A stretch of DNA of 64,000 nucleotides from positions 54,696-118,695 of the IMG/VR virus record IMGVR_UViG_3300009551_000003; one strand, given 5' to 3'. This document shows, piece after piece, positions 33,528 through 40,132 of this stretch (the first letter of the stretch is position 1; every line of letters begins with the position of its first letter). A program made the translations under genes and the position numbers. Source of the DNA: a virus. The notes below the pieces were generated by a model, which worked only from the letters and a program-made list of their open reading frames with translations, was not told where the DNA came from and did no database searches.

Positions 33528-34155
33528 GCATCAGCGTAGTCAGCGACCGATGCTCCCTACCCGACAAGATGTGGCGATTGTGCTTTGCGGAGGCGGTCCG
33601 GACCCCTTTGCCGAGCATGATCGCGCGGTCGCGCTCTGCGCAGAAGCCGGCAAACCGTATGAGCTTCTAGTCGGCAATGACATGATCGCCGAGTTTCCCG
33701 GTCCGGTCCACCATGCCGTGACATTGCATGCTGACAAGCTCAGTGCGTGTTTCACGGGTCCGCGCCGGAGCAAGGGATACCCCCTTCCGGACAAAGTTTG
33801 GTCACATAGACCCTATACTGGGGTCTCCGATTGGACCCGCGATTGGTCCGGCTCGACTGGGCTCTTCGGAGTCAAAATATTTCGCGAGCTAGGATTCGTT
33901 CATATCATTCTGTGCGGTGTCCCCATGACGGTTGATGGCGGTCACTTCCTCCGCAAGCAGCCGTGGCATGATGCGACCAACTTCACGAAGGGTTGGGAAA
34001 TGCGTTGGGCGCAACTCAAGCCCTACGTCCGAAGCTTCAGCGGATGGACCCTCCAGAATCTCGGGGAGCCGACCGTCAAATGGCTCAAGACCGAGATCGA
34101 GGACAAGCACCGACAGCCGGCGCCCCCGACGAGTGGACAGGGATTGAAAGCATGA
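33481..34155 (+). CDS. Conserved phage Rossmann-like protein
   Basis: A 224-residue protein read from GTG 33481, overlapping the fcl-like gene by 47 bases; ATG 33550 is an alternative start. It has VAIVLCGGGPDPFAEHDRA, a central HAVTLHADKLS, GSTGLFGVKIF and VHIILCGVPMT, a pattern I know from uncharacterised phage proteins with a Rossmann-like fold resembling DUF115 or sialyltransferase-type proteins. It ends SGQGLKA, like two other cassette proteins. A role in glycan or nucleotide handling is possible. Confidence 0.6.
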   Translation: MDINSVPLGHPFRLIEHQRSQRPMLPTRQDVAIVLCGGGPDPFAEHDRAVALCAEAGKPYELLVGNDMIAEFPGPVHHAVTLHADKLSACFTGPRRSKGYPLPDKVWSHRPYTGVSDWTRDWSGSTGLFGVKIFRELGFVHIILCGVPMTVDGGHFLRKQPWHDATNFTKGWEMRWAQLKPYVRSFSGWTLQNLGEPTVKWLKTEIEDKHRQPAPPTSGQGLKA

Positions 34156-34709
34156 TGTATCGCACTCCGCCGAACCCCAAGCAAAATTGCAAAGAGTATC
34201 GCTATGACGGACCAACGCCTTGTCGGTATCCGCACTGCGATTGCATCAAGCCCGACTGGCCTAAGCCCAAGGGCTGCACCTGTACCTTGCTTCGCGAACG
34301 CGAGCGTTGCTATGAGCAGTGCGAACCGCCGCACTGGGGAATCCTCGAAGACACCACGCTGCTCAAGCCGAGGCTACCTCCAGTCCCGGGCGTGTTGTTC
34401 TTCGTCGTCGCGCTGATCCTCCTCGTGCTGTTCTCCGGACGCACGGCACGCGGCGCTGATGCTGACCCCTATTCATGCTATGGCGGCGGACGCTATGAGG
34501 CAATGAGTGAAGCCGCTCCCGCGTGCAATGATATGCCGCGATACTGTGTCGTCATCCGCAATATGGCGCGCAACTGCACATCAGCAAAACTGCTCGTCAA
34601 GATGTGGGGCACGAACAAGGCCGAACAGCGCGCTCGCGCGTGCGGCGCACTCGACACGGACATCACCGAGGCGAGGGCGTGTCTAAAGCAGGACGAATCG
34701 ACAAAATAA
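34152..34709 (+). CDS. Cys-rich membrane protein
   Basis: A 185-residue protein starting at ATG 34152 (ATGA overlap). The N-terminal 60 residues hold nine Cys in CxxxC and CxC clusters (CRYPHCDCI, GCTCTLL, CYEQC), suggesting metal binding in the cytoplasm. One membrane segment follows (about 78-96, PGVLFFVVALILLVLFSG). The C-terminal 90 residues would be periplasmic and contain four Cys that could form disulfides. It lies at the boundary of the sugar and lysis cassettes. Confidence 0.65.
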   Translation: MMYRTPPNPKQNCKEYRYDGPTPCRYPHCDCIKPDWPKPKGCTCTLLRERERCYEQCEPPHWGILEDTTLLKPRLPPVPGVLFFVVALILLVLFSGRTARGADADPYSCYGGGRYEAMSEAAPACNDMPRYCVVIRNMARNCTSAKLLVKMWGTNKAEQRARACGALDTDITEARACLKQDESTK

Positions 34710-34726
34710 AGTTCCGCCTAGCTGCC

Positions 34727-34755
34727 TTGACAAAACGCCGCGTCTCCGTTAACCA
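34727..34755 (+). promoter_or_regulatory. Putative promoter of the lysis cassette
   Basis: TTGACA (34727-34732) lies 17 bp from TAACCA (34750-34755) in the 90-base gap before the first lysis-region gene. The -35 is perfect and the -10 is weak. Confidence 0.45.
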
Positions 34756-34799
34756 TGTTGGGAACCTCCGCAAATCCCCCAGCATGAAGGCGCTTGACC

Positions 34800-35180
34800 A
34801 TGTCGTTCTTGTCATTTTTCACTGATCTCCAGCTTCTCCTCATTGTTGCGGCCGTCGCATTCGTTGCCGGCGTTGTTCTTAGCACGCGCGTCAAAGACTG
34901 GTTCAAGGGAGTCCCGAGCGAGTTGCGTACCGCGCTCAACGGCGCCGAGACTTCAGCCCGTGCAGCGATTGAGCAAGCTCAGATCGATGTGCTCGCGAAG
35001 ATTTTGCCCGGTGCTGCTCAGCCGAAGGCCCCGGCGCCCTTGGCGCCGACCGTCACCTTGACGCCGCTAGCCCCCGTCGCCGCTGCGGGTCCGGCTCCCC
35101 TTCTGCCGCCGCTTCCTGCCGCCGCTCCGCCTGTAGCCCTGGCCCCCGTCGCCGCTGCCCCGGCCGCCCCCGCCGCTTAA
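34800..35180 (+). CDS. Membrane-anchored Pro/Ala-rich protein
   Basis: A 126-residue protein starting at ATG 34800. One N-terminal membrane segment (about 10-28, LQLLLIVAAVAFVAGVVL) precedes a 35-residue helix and a C-terminal tail of about 55 residues that is almost only Pro, Ala, Leu and Val. This layout suits an inner-membrane protein whose tail spans part of the envelope, such as a spanin-like or lysis accessory protein. The endolysin gene is next. Confidence 0.6.
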   Translation: MSFLSFFTDLQLLLIVAAVAFVAGVVLSTRVKDWFKGVPSELRTALNGAETSARAAIEQAQIDVLAKILPGAAQPKAPAPLAPTVTLTPLAPVAAAGPAPLLPPLPAAAPPVALAPVAAAPAAPAA

Positions 35181-35236
35181 CTCTGTTACCGATCGCCGGC
35201 ATCTATCGGCGATTGCCTACGGTATAGGTCACACCG

Positions 35237-36052
35237 ATGTCTCAGGTCACTTACATCGCGTTCACGGACCGCATGATCAAGCGGTATGAAGGCGGGTATG
35301 GATGGAACCGGGCTGATCCCGGCGGCCCTACCAAGTATGGCATCACGTGCTACGACCTCGCCGAGCATCGTGGCCTGAAGATGGATTCGATGGCGCGTTG
35401 GGCTCCGATCGTGGCAGCGATGGAGCTTCCCGAGGCCGAAGCCATCTATGCCAAGAAATACGCCGCCGGCATTCGCTATAGCGATCTCCCGGCCGGCCCT
35501 GACGCCTGCATGTATGACTACGGTGTCAACTCCGGCATCTCCCGTCCTATCCTCGTTGCGCATCGGATCGTCGGCACTCCCGGCACCGGCATGAGCCAAG
35601 CGCTCGTGGACGCAATCCGCAAGGTCGATCCCAACAAGTTCGTCGATCTGATGTGCGATGAACGACTTGCGTTCATGCACGCGATTCGCGGAGGTTCGGC
35701 GTGGGCTGAGTTCGGCAAAGGCTGGGGCGCACGTGTCTCCGATCTTCGAGGATATTCCCACCATCTCGCGACCACGGCCAGCACTGTCAAGGCGACAATT
35801 CCAACGCCGGACGCCCCTGACCTGACCACTATAGCGATGCCAAAGGCTACCCACGTCGCCAAGACAGCCGGCAAAGTCACGGCTGGCGGAGCTATCTCGG
35901 CCGGCGCGTCCGCCGAGGTTGCCGGCGCCCCCCATTGGCAAGCTGCCGCGATCGTCATTGGCATCTTTGCCGCCGGCATCGCTTATGAGGCGTGGCAAGA
36001 TTACAAGACGAATGCCGCGAACAATGTCGTCCACTTTCCCGTTGCTGCTTGA
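35237..36052 (+). CDS. Endolysin, GH108-type N-acetylmuramidase, with C-terminal membrane segment
   Basis: The enzyme cleaves the peptidoglycan glycan backbone at lysis. The 271-residue protein has the GH108 signature KRYEGGYGWNRADPGGPTKYGIT with the catalytic Glu18 in EGG and the DPGG turn, then a peptidoglycan-binding-like middle (MYDYGVNSG, about 95-105). A Thr/Ala/Lys-rich linker leads to a hydrophobic segment (about 235-251, AAIVIGIFAAGIAYEA) and a short polar tail. The C-terminal membrane segment is unusual: most signal-anchor endolysins carry it at the N-terminus. It is followed by four small membrane or helical proteins. Confidence 0.82.
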   Translation: MSQVTYIAFTDRMIKRYEGGYGWNRADPGGPTKYGITCYDLAEHRGLKMDSMARWAPIVAAMELPEAEAIYAKKYAAGIRYSDLPAGPDACMYDYGVNSGISRPILVAHRIVGTPGTGMSQALVDAIRKVDPNKFVDLMCDERLAFMHAIRGGSAWAEFGKGWGARVSDLRGYSHHLATTASTVKATIPTPDAPDLTTIAMPKATHVAKTAGKVTAGGAISAGASAEVAGAPHWQAAAIVIGIFAAGIAYEAWQDYKTNAANNVVHFPVAA

Positions 36053-36061
36053 GGCTCTGCC

Positions 36062-36346
36062 ATGTATGAGACAATCAAAACGGGCGTCGTCGCATTTCAT
36101 CAGTCGTTCCGCAAGTCGGCGACGATCTTCTTCGCGCGCCTCCAGCTTCTCCTCGCCGCGCTTTGGACCGTGCTGATCGCTACCGATCTAGCACCACTAA
36201 TCGTGAATCCGAAATATGTCACGGCATGGCTGATCTTCAGCGGTTTCGTGACTGAGTATTGCCGGCGCCGGCCGGGCACCGGCACCCCGCTCGATCCTGT
36301 CGCGCCGGTCATTCCGTTCCAGCCGACCTCTGGCCCTTTGAAATGA
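36062..36346 (+). CDS. Putative holin-like membrane protein
   Basis: A 94-residue protein with two predicted membrane segments (about 22-42, IFFARLQLLLAALWTVLIAT, and 50-66) and a polar Pro-rich tail. Size, two-segment topology and position 9 bases after the endolysin gene fit a holin or lysis accessory protein. It starts with GGCTCTGCC upstream, a weak ribosome site. No specific family is recognised. Confidence 0.6.
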   Translation: MYETIKTGVVAFHQSFRKSATIFFARLQLLLAALWTVLIATDLAPLIVNPKYVTAWLIFSGFVTEYCRRRPGTGTPLDPVAPVIPFQPTSGPLK

Positions 36347-36353
36347 GAACAAA

Positions 36354-36827
36354 ATGCTAGCCACAATTTTCGGCGGCATCGCCGGCCTCAGTTCATTTTT
36401 CAAGGGTCTCTTCGGCTCGATCGATCACGTCACCGACGCGATCTCGAATGAGAAGATCGCCGTCATCAATGCGAAGACACAGGAAGAGCAGATCAGTGCA
36501 CAGGAACGCGTTAATTCGCTGACCCTGCGACGCGATGTCATGATTGCCGAGGCCGCGACCTCTAGTCTCAACGTCAGAATGCGTTTTATGCTCGCGCTCG
36601 GCCCCTGTTACATCTTGCTGAAGATTTTCATTTGGGACAAGGGCATTGGACCGTTCTTCGGTTGCGTTGGTAAGTTGACCGGAGAAGCTGCGCAAGCCTG
36701 TCTCAGGTTCCAGACCGATTCTCTTGATCCTAATCTCTGGGGCGTCGTCATGGCTGTTCTCGGCTTCTATTTCCTCTGCGAAGGTGGAATCACAATCGCC
36801 AAGGTATTCAAAGGGGCAGGGAAATGA
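36354..36827 (+). CDS. Putative holin with 2-3 membrane segments
   Basis: A 157-residue protein. It has an amphipathic Gly-rich N-terminus (MLATIFGGIAGLSSFFKGLFG), a charged coiled segment (about 25-65), and membrane segments at about 75-92 and 128-145 with a Cys-containing loop between. It resembles phage holins with cytoplasmic helical linkers. The stop overlaps the next start (ATGA). Lysis function is inferred from context. Confidence 0.6.
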   Translation: MLATIFGGIAGLSSFFKGLFGSIDHVTDAISNEKIAVINAKTQEEQISAQERVNSLTLRRDVMIAEAATSSLNVRMRFMLALGPCYILLKIFIWDKGIGPFFGCVGKLTGEAAQACLRFQTDSLDPNLWGVVMAVLGFYFLCEGGITIAKVFKGAGK

Positions 36828-36973
36828 GTGATGCTGATGACCAACGACAGGTCCGCCAGTCGATCGAGAATCTAGCAGGAAGAACGGCAGCAAGGGTCCT
36901 TGAAGAGACCCGAGCTTCCGATCGCGAGCTTGAAACAGCCAAAGCTCTCGGCGCCATGGGCGCAACATCATGA
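36824..36973 (+). CDS. Small helical lysis-region protein
   Basis: A 49-residue soluble, charged helical protein (RQSIENLAGRTAARVLEETR). Both ends overlap neighbours by ATGA, a strong sign of a coupled gene. It may regulate or precede the single-segment membrane protein that follows. The family is not recognised. Confidence 0.5.
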   Translation: MSDADDQRQVRQSIENLAGRTAARVLEETRASDRELETAKALGAMGATS

Positions 36974-37137
36974 CGTTGATGGTGCAACAAGAAGCTATGG
37001 ACAAGAAGCTCGACAATGTCGTCGCCGTCGTCAATCGATGGAAGGGTGCGACCGCGCTCTTGATCATCGTCGGAGGTATTCTTGGATACCTCGGCAACTT
37101 CCTCATGAAGTTCGCGGGCTTCACGGGCAAGGCTTGA
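36970..37137 (+). CDS. Single-segment membrane protein, XhlA-like layout
   Basis: A 55-residue protein with a charged N-terminal helix (DKKLDNVVAVVNRWKG) and one membrane segment (about 28-46, TALLIIVGGILGYLGNFLM). This layout resembles XhlA-type holin-associated proteins. The ATGA overlap with the upstream 49-residue gene supports translation. It closes the lysis operon. Confidence 0.55.
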   Translation: MTLMVQQEAMDKKLDNVVAVVNRWKGATALLIIVGGILGYLGNFLMKFAGFTGKA

Positions 37138-37179
37138 TTCGTCAACTGCGAATTTTCAAAACACGAAACGTGACCAAAG

Positions 37180-37214
37180 CGCTAGTTGTTAGAACTGGCG
37201 AATCCTGCTAATCT
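37180..37214 (+). promoter_or_regulatory. Putative late promoter with conserved CGCTAGTTGTT
   Basis: CGCTAGTTGTT (37180-37190) includes TTGTTA (37186-37191), 17 bp from TAATCT (37209-37214). Both boxes match the capsid promoter. The next gene starts at 37240, giving a short leader of about 20 bases. Confidence 0.65.
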
Positions 37215-37239
37215 CTTTTCCAGATTCAGAGGACGCCCG

Positions 37240-37701
37240 ATGACTTTGCTCCAGCATGAAATTGACTACATCGCGAACCGCCTCCTCGACAAAATATCCG
37301 AACGGCTCGGCGGAATAATTCGAGCTACCATCCAAAAGGAAATGAAGCTGATGACTGACCAAGCTATTCTTGACCTCACTCAGGCTACCGACGCGATCGT
37401 AGCGGAACTGGCGGCGGTGGTTACCGCACTCCAAACCGACGCGAAGGCGCTCGCCGACGCCCTCGCCCAAGCTGCGGCGAACGCCGGCACGACTCTCGAT
37501 CCGCTTATCGCGGCTCAGACCAAGCGGCTGACGGATGGAACCACGGCTGCTGTTGCGGCAGTTACCGCCCTTCAGGCGCCCGTCAGCACGTCCACCGCTG
37601 CCCCGGCTCCTTCGGACGCCCCGGCGCCGGCACCGGCCCCTGCCCCTGCGCCAGCCCCGGCAACCGATGCTCCAGCGACTCCGGCGGCTCCGACCGCGTA
37701 A
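37240..37701 (+). CDS. Coiled-coil protein with Pro-Ala repeat tail
   Basis: A 153-residue protein starting at ATG 37240 with AGAGGA 7 bases upstream. Residues 1-110 form an Ala/Leu/Asp-rich coiled coil (DAIVAELAAVVTALQTDAKAL); the last 40 residues are a PAPAPA-type tail. Tail fibre or capsid-decoration stalks sometimes have this structure. It is the last gene of the plus-strand half, has its own promoter and ends in a strong terminator, so it is probably made abundantly and independently. Confidence 0.6.
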   Translation: MTLLQHEIDYIANRLLDKISERLGGIIRATIQKEMKLMTDQAILDLTQATDAIVAELAAVVTALQTDAKALADALAQAAANAGTTLDPLIAAQTKRLTDGTTAAVAAVTALQAPVSTSTAAPAPSDAPAPAPAPAPAPAPATDAPATPAAPTA

Positions 37702-37721
37702 GACGGTCCAGCCGACCACGG

Positions 37722-37755
37722 AAAAAGCCCCGGGATGTGACCCCCGGGGCTTTTT
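37722..37755. terminator. Bidirectional terminator between the two genome halves
   Basis: AAAAAGCCCCGGG and CCCGGGGCTTTTT form a 13-bp stem around an 8-base loop, with T runs on both strands. It lies between convergent genes ending at 37701 (plus) and 37770 (minus). Confidence 0.9.
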
Positions 37756-37769
37756 CTTTGCGTCAATTT

Positions 37770-38102
37770 TCAGCGGAACTTGCAGGCCGGAACGAACCGG
37801 CCGCCGGACGGATGCAGTCGGCGGTATTCGTGACTCTTCGGGACTGACAAGGCGCCCATGTGTATCAAGCGGCGCCGCCGGTTGGTTCCGGCCGGGCGGG
37901 CAAAGTTCCGCCAGCCCTTGCGAGGATGCAGCCAAGCATGGTGGGTTCGGCGGACCTCGGGCTCGACCGCCGCATTATCACCCACCATGATCTCGGCAAG
38001 TTGAGCGGTTGTGATATCCTGTGCTCCAGCGGCCACGAGCGCGGCAGCGGCAGCTTTGATGCTCTCGACGAAGCTCGGCTTGGAGGTAGGAGGAGCATTC
38101 AT
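37770..38102 (-). CDS. Small hypothetical protein with basic C-terminus
   Basis: A 110-residue protein. The N-terminal helix (AAAAALVAAGAQDITTAQLAEIM) leads to a basic, aromatic region (HHAWLHPRKGWRNFARP, GTNRRRR). It may bind nucleic acid. GAGG lies 7 bases before the ATG. It is the last gene of the leftward operon. The family is not recognised. Confidence 0.55.
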   Translation of the reverse strand: MNAPPTSKPSFVESIKAAAAALVAAGAQDITTAQLAEIMVGDNAAVEPEVRRTHHAWLHPRKGWRNFARPAGTNRRRRLIHMGALSVPKSHEYRRLHPSGGRFVPACKFR

Positions 38103-38103
38103 T

Positions 38104-38553
38104 TCAAATCCTCATGGGTTCGAGTTGCAGGATCATCAGATGCCACGAATCCATTTCGCGCACAACCTCGAATCCAAATTTTTTGAAGAAGCCCGGCTTC
38201 TGTGTCCACAACGAGACAACGCTGCCGCCGCGAAGCTTGATCTCCGCGAGACGATGACGCGTCAGGGCCTCTCCGATGTGCAAGCCTTGACAGTCTTCAG
38301 CGACTACGATCCAGATCAAATCGTAGTCACCCTTCATTCGCATTGACGGACAGTACGCCGCAAACCCGGCGAGGCCGCCTTCTGGCCAATCAGGTCTATC
38401 GACGACGAAAAATTTCGGCGCGTAGGGACCGCCCTTATAGTATTCGATCATCTGATCGCGTGCGCGATCGGCGGTCTCGACACCCCAGTTGTCTCGGACA
38501 AGCTTGCATGCTTCGAGAACATCAGCGTAGAGCATTTCGCGAACTTCGATCAC
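38104..38553 (-). CDS. GNAT-family acetyltransferase
   Basis: A 149-residue protein that would transfer an acetyl group from acetyl-CoA to an unknown amine. It has a central strand DYDLIWIVVAEDCQGLHIGEAL with the Q-G-x-H-I-G coenzyme A loop, and a C-terminal FFKKFGFEVVREM that is typical of GNAT enzymes. The start is GTG 38553, which overlaps the upstream stop as GTGA; ATG 38535 is an alternative. It is a possible modifier of host proteins or nucleotides. Confidence 0.75.
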   Translation of the reverse strand: MIEVREMLYADVLEACKLVRDNWGVETADRARDQMIEYYKGGPYAPKFFVVDRPDWPEGGLAGFAAYCPSMRMKGDYDLIWIVVAEDCQGLHIGEALTRHRLAEIKLRGGSVVSLWTQKPGFFKKFGFEVVREMDSWHLMILQLEPMRI

Positions 38554-38993
38554 AACAGAGTTTTCCACCAATGCTTCTCGATCAAAATAATGGCATGGTT
38601 GATCTCGACCGCAAGCTCGGGCACTGTAAGGCCGGCGGCATAGATTGTGTCGGATGCACTCTCTGTCATCATGAGGTTGATCTTGTCGGCGCCCTCGAAC
38701 AGACGGAAGTCGGTTCGGTAGTTGAGAATAAGCTTGGCCTTGGCGTAGCCGTACCCAAGCTCCCAGCACGTGCCACTGTCCGGGTCCGCACCGTCGAGAT
38801 TGGCGAGCACCATATCTGCCCAGTCAATGCCGGCGACATCGGAGGCGAAGATCAGATCGGGCCGATCGGCGCGCTGCTCATGCTCTTGCGGCAGAAAAAC
38901 TTCATGGCCGAATCGACGAAGCGCTTCGGCCAGACAACGGTTGAAAGTTATTTCGGCCGTCGAGAAAAGCGGCCCAGCCATATAAATCTTCAT
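38550..38993 (-). CDS. Nucleoside 2-deoxyribosyltransferase-like protein
   Basis: The 147-residue protein opens with MKIYMAGPLFSTAEITFN, and has an acidic VLANLDGADPDSGTCWELGYGYAKAKLIL region (about 70-98) with the Asp and Glu of the family, which exchanges bases on deoxyribonucleosides or hydrolyses the glycosidic bond. Start ATG 38993 overlaps the upstream stop (ATGA). Phage members are linked to nucleotide salvage or base-modification pathways, fitting the MazZ-like and HD phosphohydrolase genes nearby. Confidence 0.8.
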   Translation of the reverse strand: MKIYMAGPLFSTAEITFNRCLAEALRRFGHEVFLPQEHEQRADRPDLIFASDVAGIDWADMVLANLDGADPDSGTCWELGYGYAKAKLILNYRTDFRLFEGADKINLMMTESASDTIYAAGLTVPELAVEINHAIILIEKHWWKTLL

Positions 38994-39265
38994 GCGTCCG
39001 GTCCCTTCCACTCAATGAACGGCGTCTGACAGCCACATGGACCGATGTCAGAATAATACGAAGGCCCAAGCCCAGAGCCCATCAACAGACCTTCGATGAA
39101 CTCTCTCGTCGTGCCCTTGATCGGGAGCTTGTGCGTGATGCGAAGCATGTGACTGCCCTGCGATGGGTAGGAGAACGAGAGCTTCACGCCATGGGCCGCG
39201 AGCGGCGTCCATCTCGCGATTAGCTCCTGTATCTTGACTTTGGTCTCTTTCATCATGTCGGGCAT
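38990..39265 (-). CDS. Hypothetical small early protein
   Basis: A 91-residue protein with a central ITHKLPIKGTTREFIEGLL segment and two Cys near the end (GPCGCQTP). It overlaps both neighbours (TGATG and ATGA). The family is not recognised. Confidence 0.6.
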   Translation of the reverse strand: MPDMMKETKVKIQELIARWTPLAAHGVKLSFSYPSQGSHMLRITHKLPIKGTTREFIEGLLMGSGLGPSYYSDIGPCGCQTPFIEWKGPDA

Positions 39266-39678
39266 CAGACCGGCCCCTCGCGCAGCGAGCCGTTTTGAGT
39301 TGTCAGTGCATCGCTCTCGGGCCTGATCTCATGCACAGTGTACGGGTCTTCCCCGGGACCGTGCATCGGAGCGAATGGACGAACTTCGTCGGGACCGAAC
39401 CGCAGGCTTTCGCCTAGTTCGTGATTCATGGTGCGGATGCACTGTTCGAAAATCCAGCGCCGCCAGCTTTTCTCGTTATATGTTGTGATCGGCACCGGAT
39501 GGATGTGGTTGACGACCCATCGGCGCGAAGGATTGTAATTGTCAACGCCGTCGATCTGTATCACTAGCCGCAGGGCGCCGTCTTCGTTGATCAGATCAAA
39601 CGACCAACCCGGCTTGCATTGGGTACTCGCTACGATTCGGGCGAGCAAGTCGAAAGTGTTTTCCGCTGTAACTTCCAT
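39265..39678 (-). CDS. Conserved phage hypothetical protein
   Basis: A 137-residue protein starting at ATG 39678, chosen for AAGAGG 6 bases upstream. The segment YNEKSWRRWIFEQCIRTMNHELGESLRFG (about 70-98) matches a conserved W-x-RW-x-F-EQ...HE motif of uncharacterised phage proteins. It heads a leftward gene group; the 211 bases upstream of it hold a structured element. Confidence 0.65.
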   Translation of the reverse strand: MEVTAENTFDLLARIVASTQCKPGWSFDLINEDGALRLVIQIDGVDNYNPSRRWVVNHIHPVPITTYNEKSWRRWIFEQCIRTMNHELGESLRFGPDEVRPFAPMHGPGEDPYTVHEIRPESDALTTQNGSLREGPV

Positions 39679-39803
39679 TGATATCCTCTTTTTCGGTACG
39701 CCCGCTCCCGACAACCAAAGCGCGCTGTTGTCGAGAGCGTTTGGAGATGGGTTGACCGATTATCACCGGGCCGATCTCCAGCGTTCGTGAATAGCGGTAT
39801 AAA

Positions 39804-39879
39804 AGAGGGCAGGGTTCTTGCATCATAAGCCCCTACCACGCCGGATGCTTAGCGGCGCCGGTTCTTGAGACCGCCCTCT
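39804..39879. other. 76-base structured intergenic element, cloverleaf-like
   Basis: AGAGGGC (39804-39810) pairs with GCCCTCT (39873-39879), enclosing an arm GGGTT/AAgCCC (39812-39832), a CGCCG/CGGCG arm (39839-39857) and a short CGGT/ACCG arm. GGTTCTTG occurs twice inside. It is the length of a tRNA but lacks canonical D and T loops. It occupies most of the gap between 39679 and 39889. Confidence 0.35.
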
Positions 39880-39889
39880 TCTATGCCGC

Positions 39890-40069
39890 TCAGAATACTC
39901 CGAACCAAACACCGATACCATGGATGACTCCGATCGGCGCAACGATACAACCGAAGAGGAGCAATATCCATGACGCTGTTTTGATGCAGACAATGACGTG
40001 CGTGGTCCACGCTGCGATGCAGGCCGTGGCTCCGACCACAAGGGCCGCGAGAGCAGAGATGGCTTTCAT
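39890..40069 (-). CDS. Small two-segment membrane protein
   Basis: A 59-residue protein with two hydrophobic segments (about 4-22, ISALAALVVGATACIAAW; 32-55, WILLLFGCIVAPIGVIHG). A promoter with an overlapping 10-bp dyad lies just upstream. Two-segment early membrane peptides may act in superinfection exclusion or host membrane change; this is only a guess. Confidence 0.6.
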   Translation of the reverse strand: MKAISALAALVVGATACIAAWTTHVIVCIKTASWILLLFGCIVAPIGVIHGIGVWFGVF

Positions 40070-40094
40070 TTGGGTTATGTTCCTCGTGTGGGCT

Positions 40095-40132
40095 GGCCGG
40101 AGCTTGGTAGCTCCGGCCCGAATCAATGTCAA
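40095..40132 (-). promoter_or_regulatory. Minus promoter with operator-like perfect dyad
   Basis: TTGACA (40127-40132) lies 17 bp from TACCAA (40104-40109). The -10 sits inside a perfect 10-bp inverted repeat GGCCGGAGCT-TGGT-AGCTCCGGCC (40095-40118), so a repressor could block it, or the transcript could fold. Confidence 0.55.

Noticed and set aside
37601-37700. Tandem DNA repeat or recombination hot spot in the Pro-Ala tail
   Set aside because: The CCGGCCCCTGCC-like repetition is explained by the coded PAPAPA tail; no flanking repeat suggests mobility.
39804-39879. tRNA gene
   Set aside because: Length and closing stem fit, but the T arm lacks TTCRA, the D stem does not pair and no 7-base anticodon loop sits at the right place on either strand. 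Kept only as a structured element.
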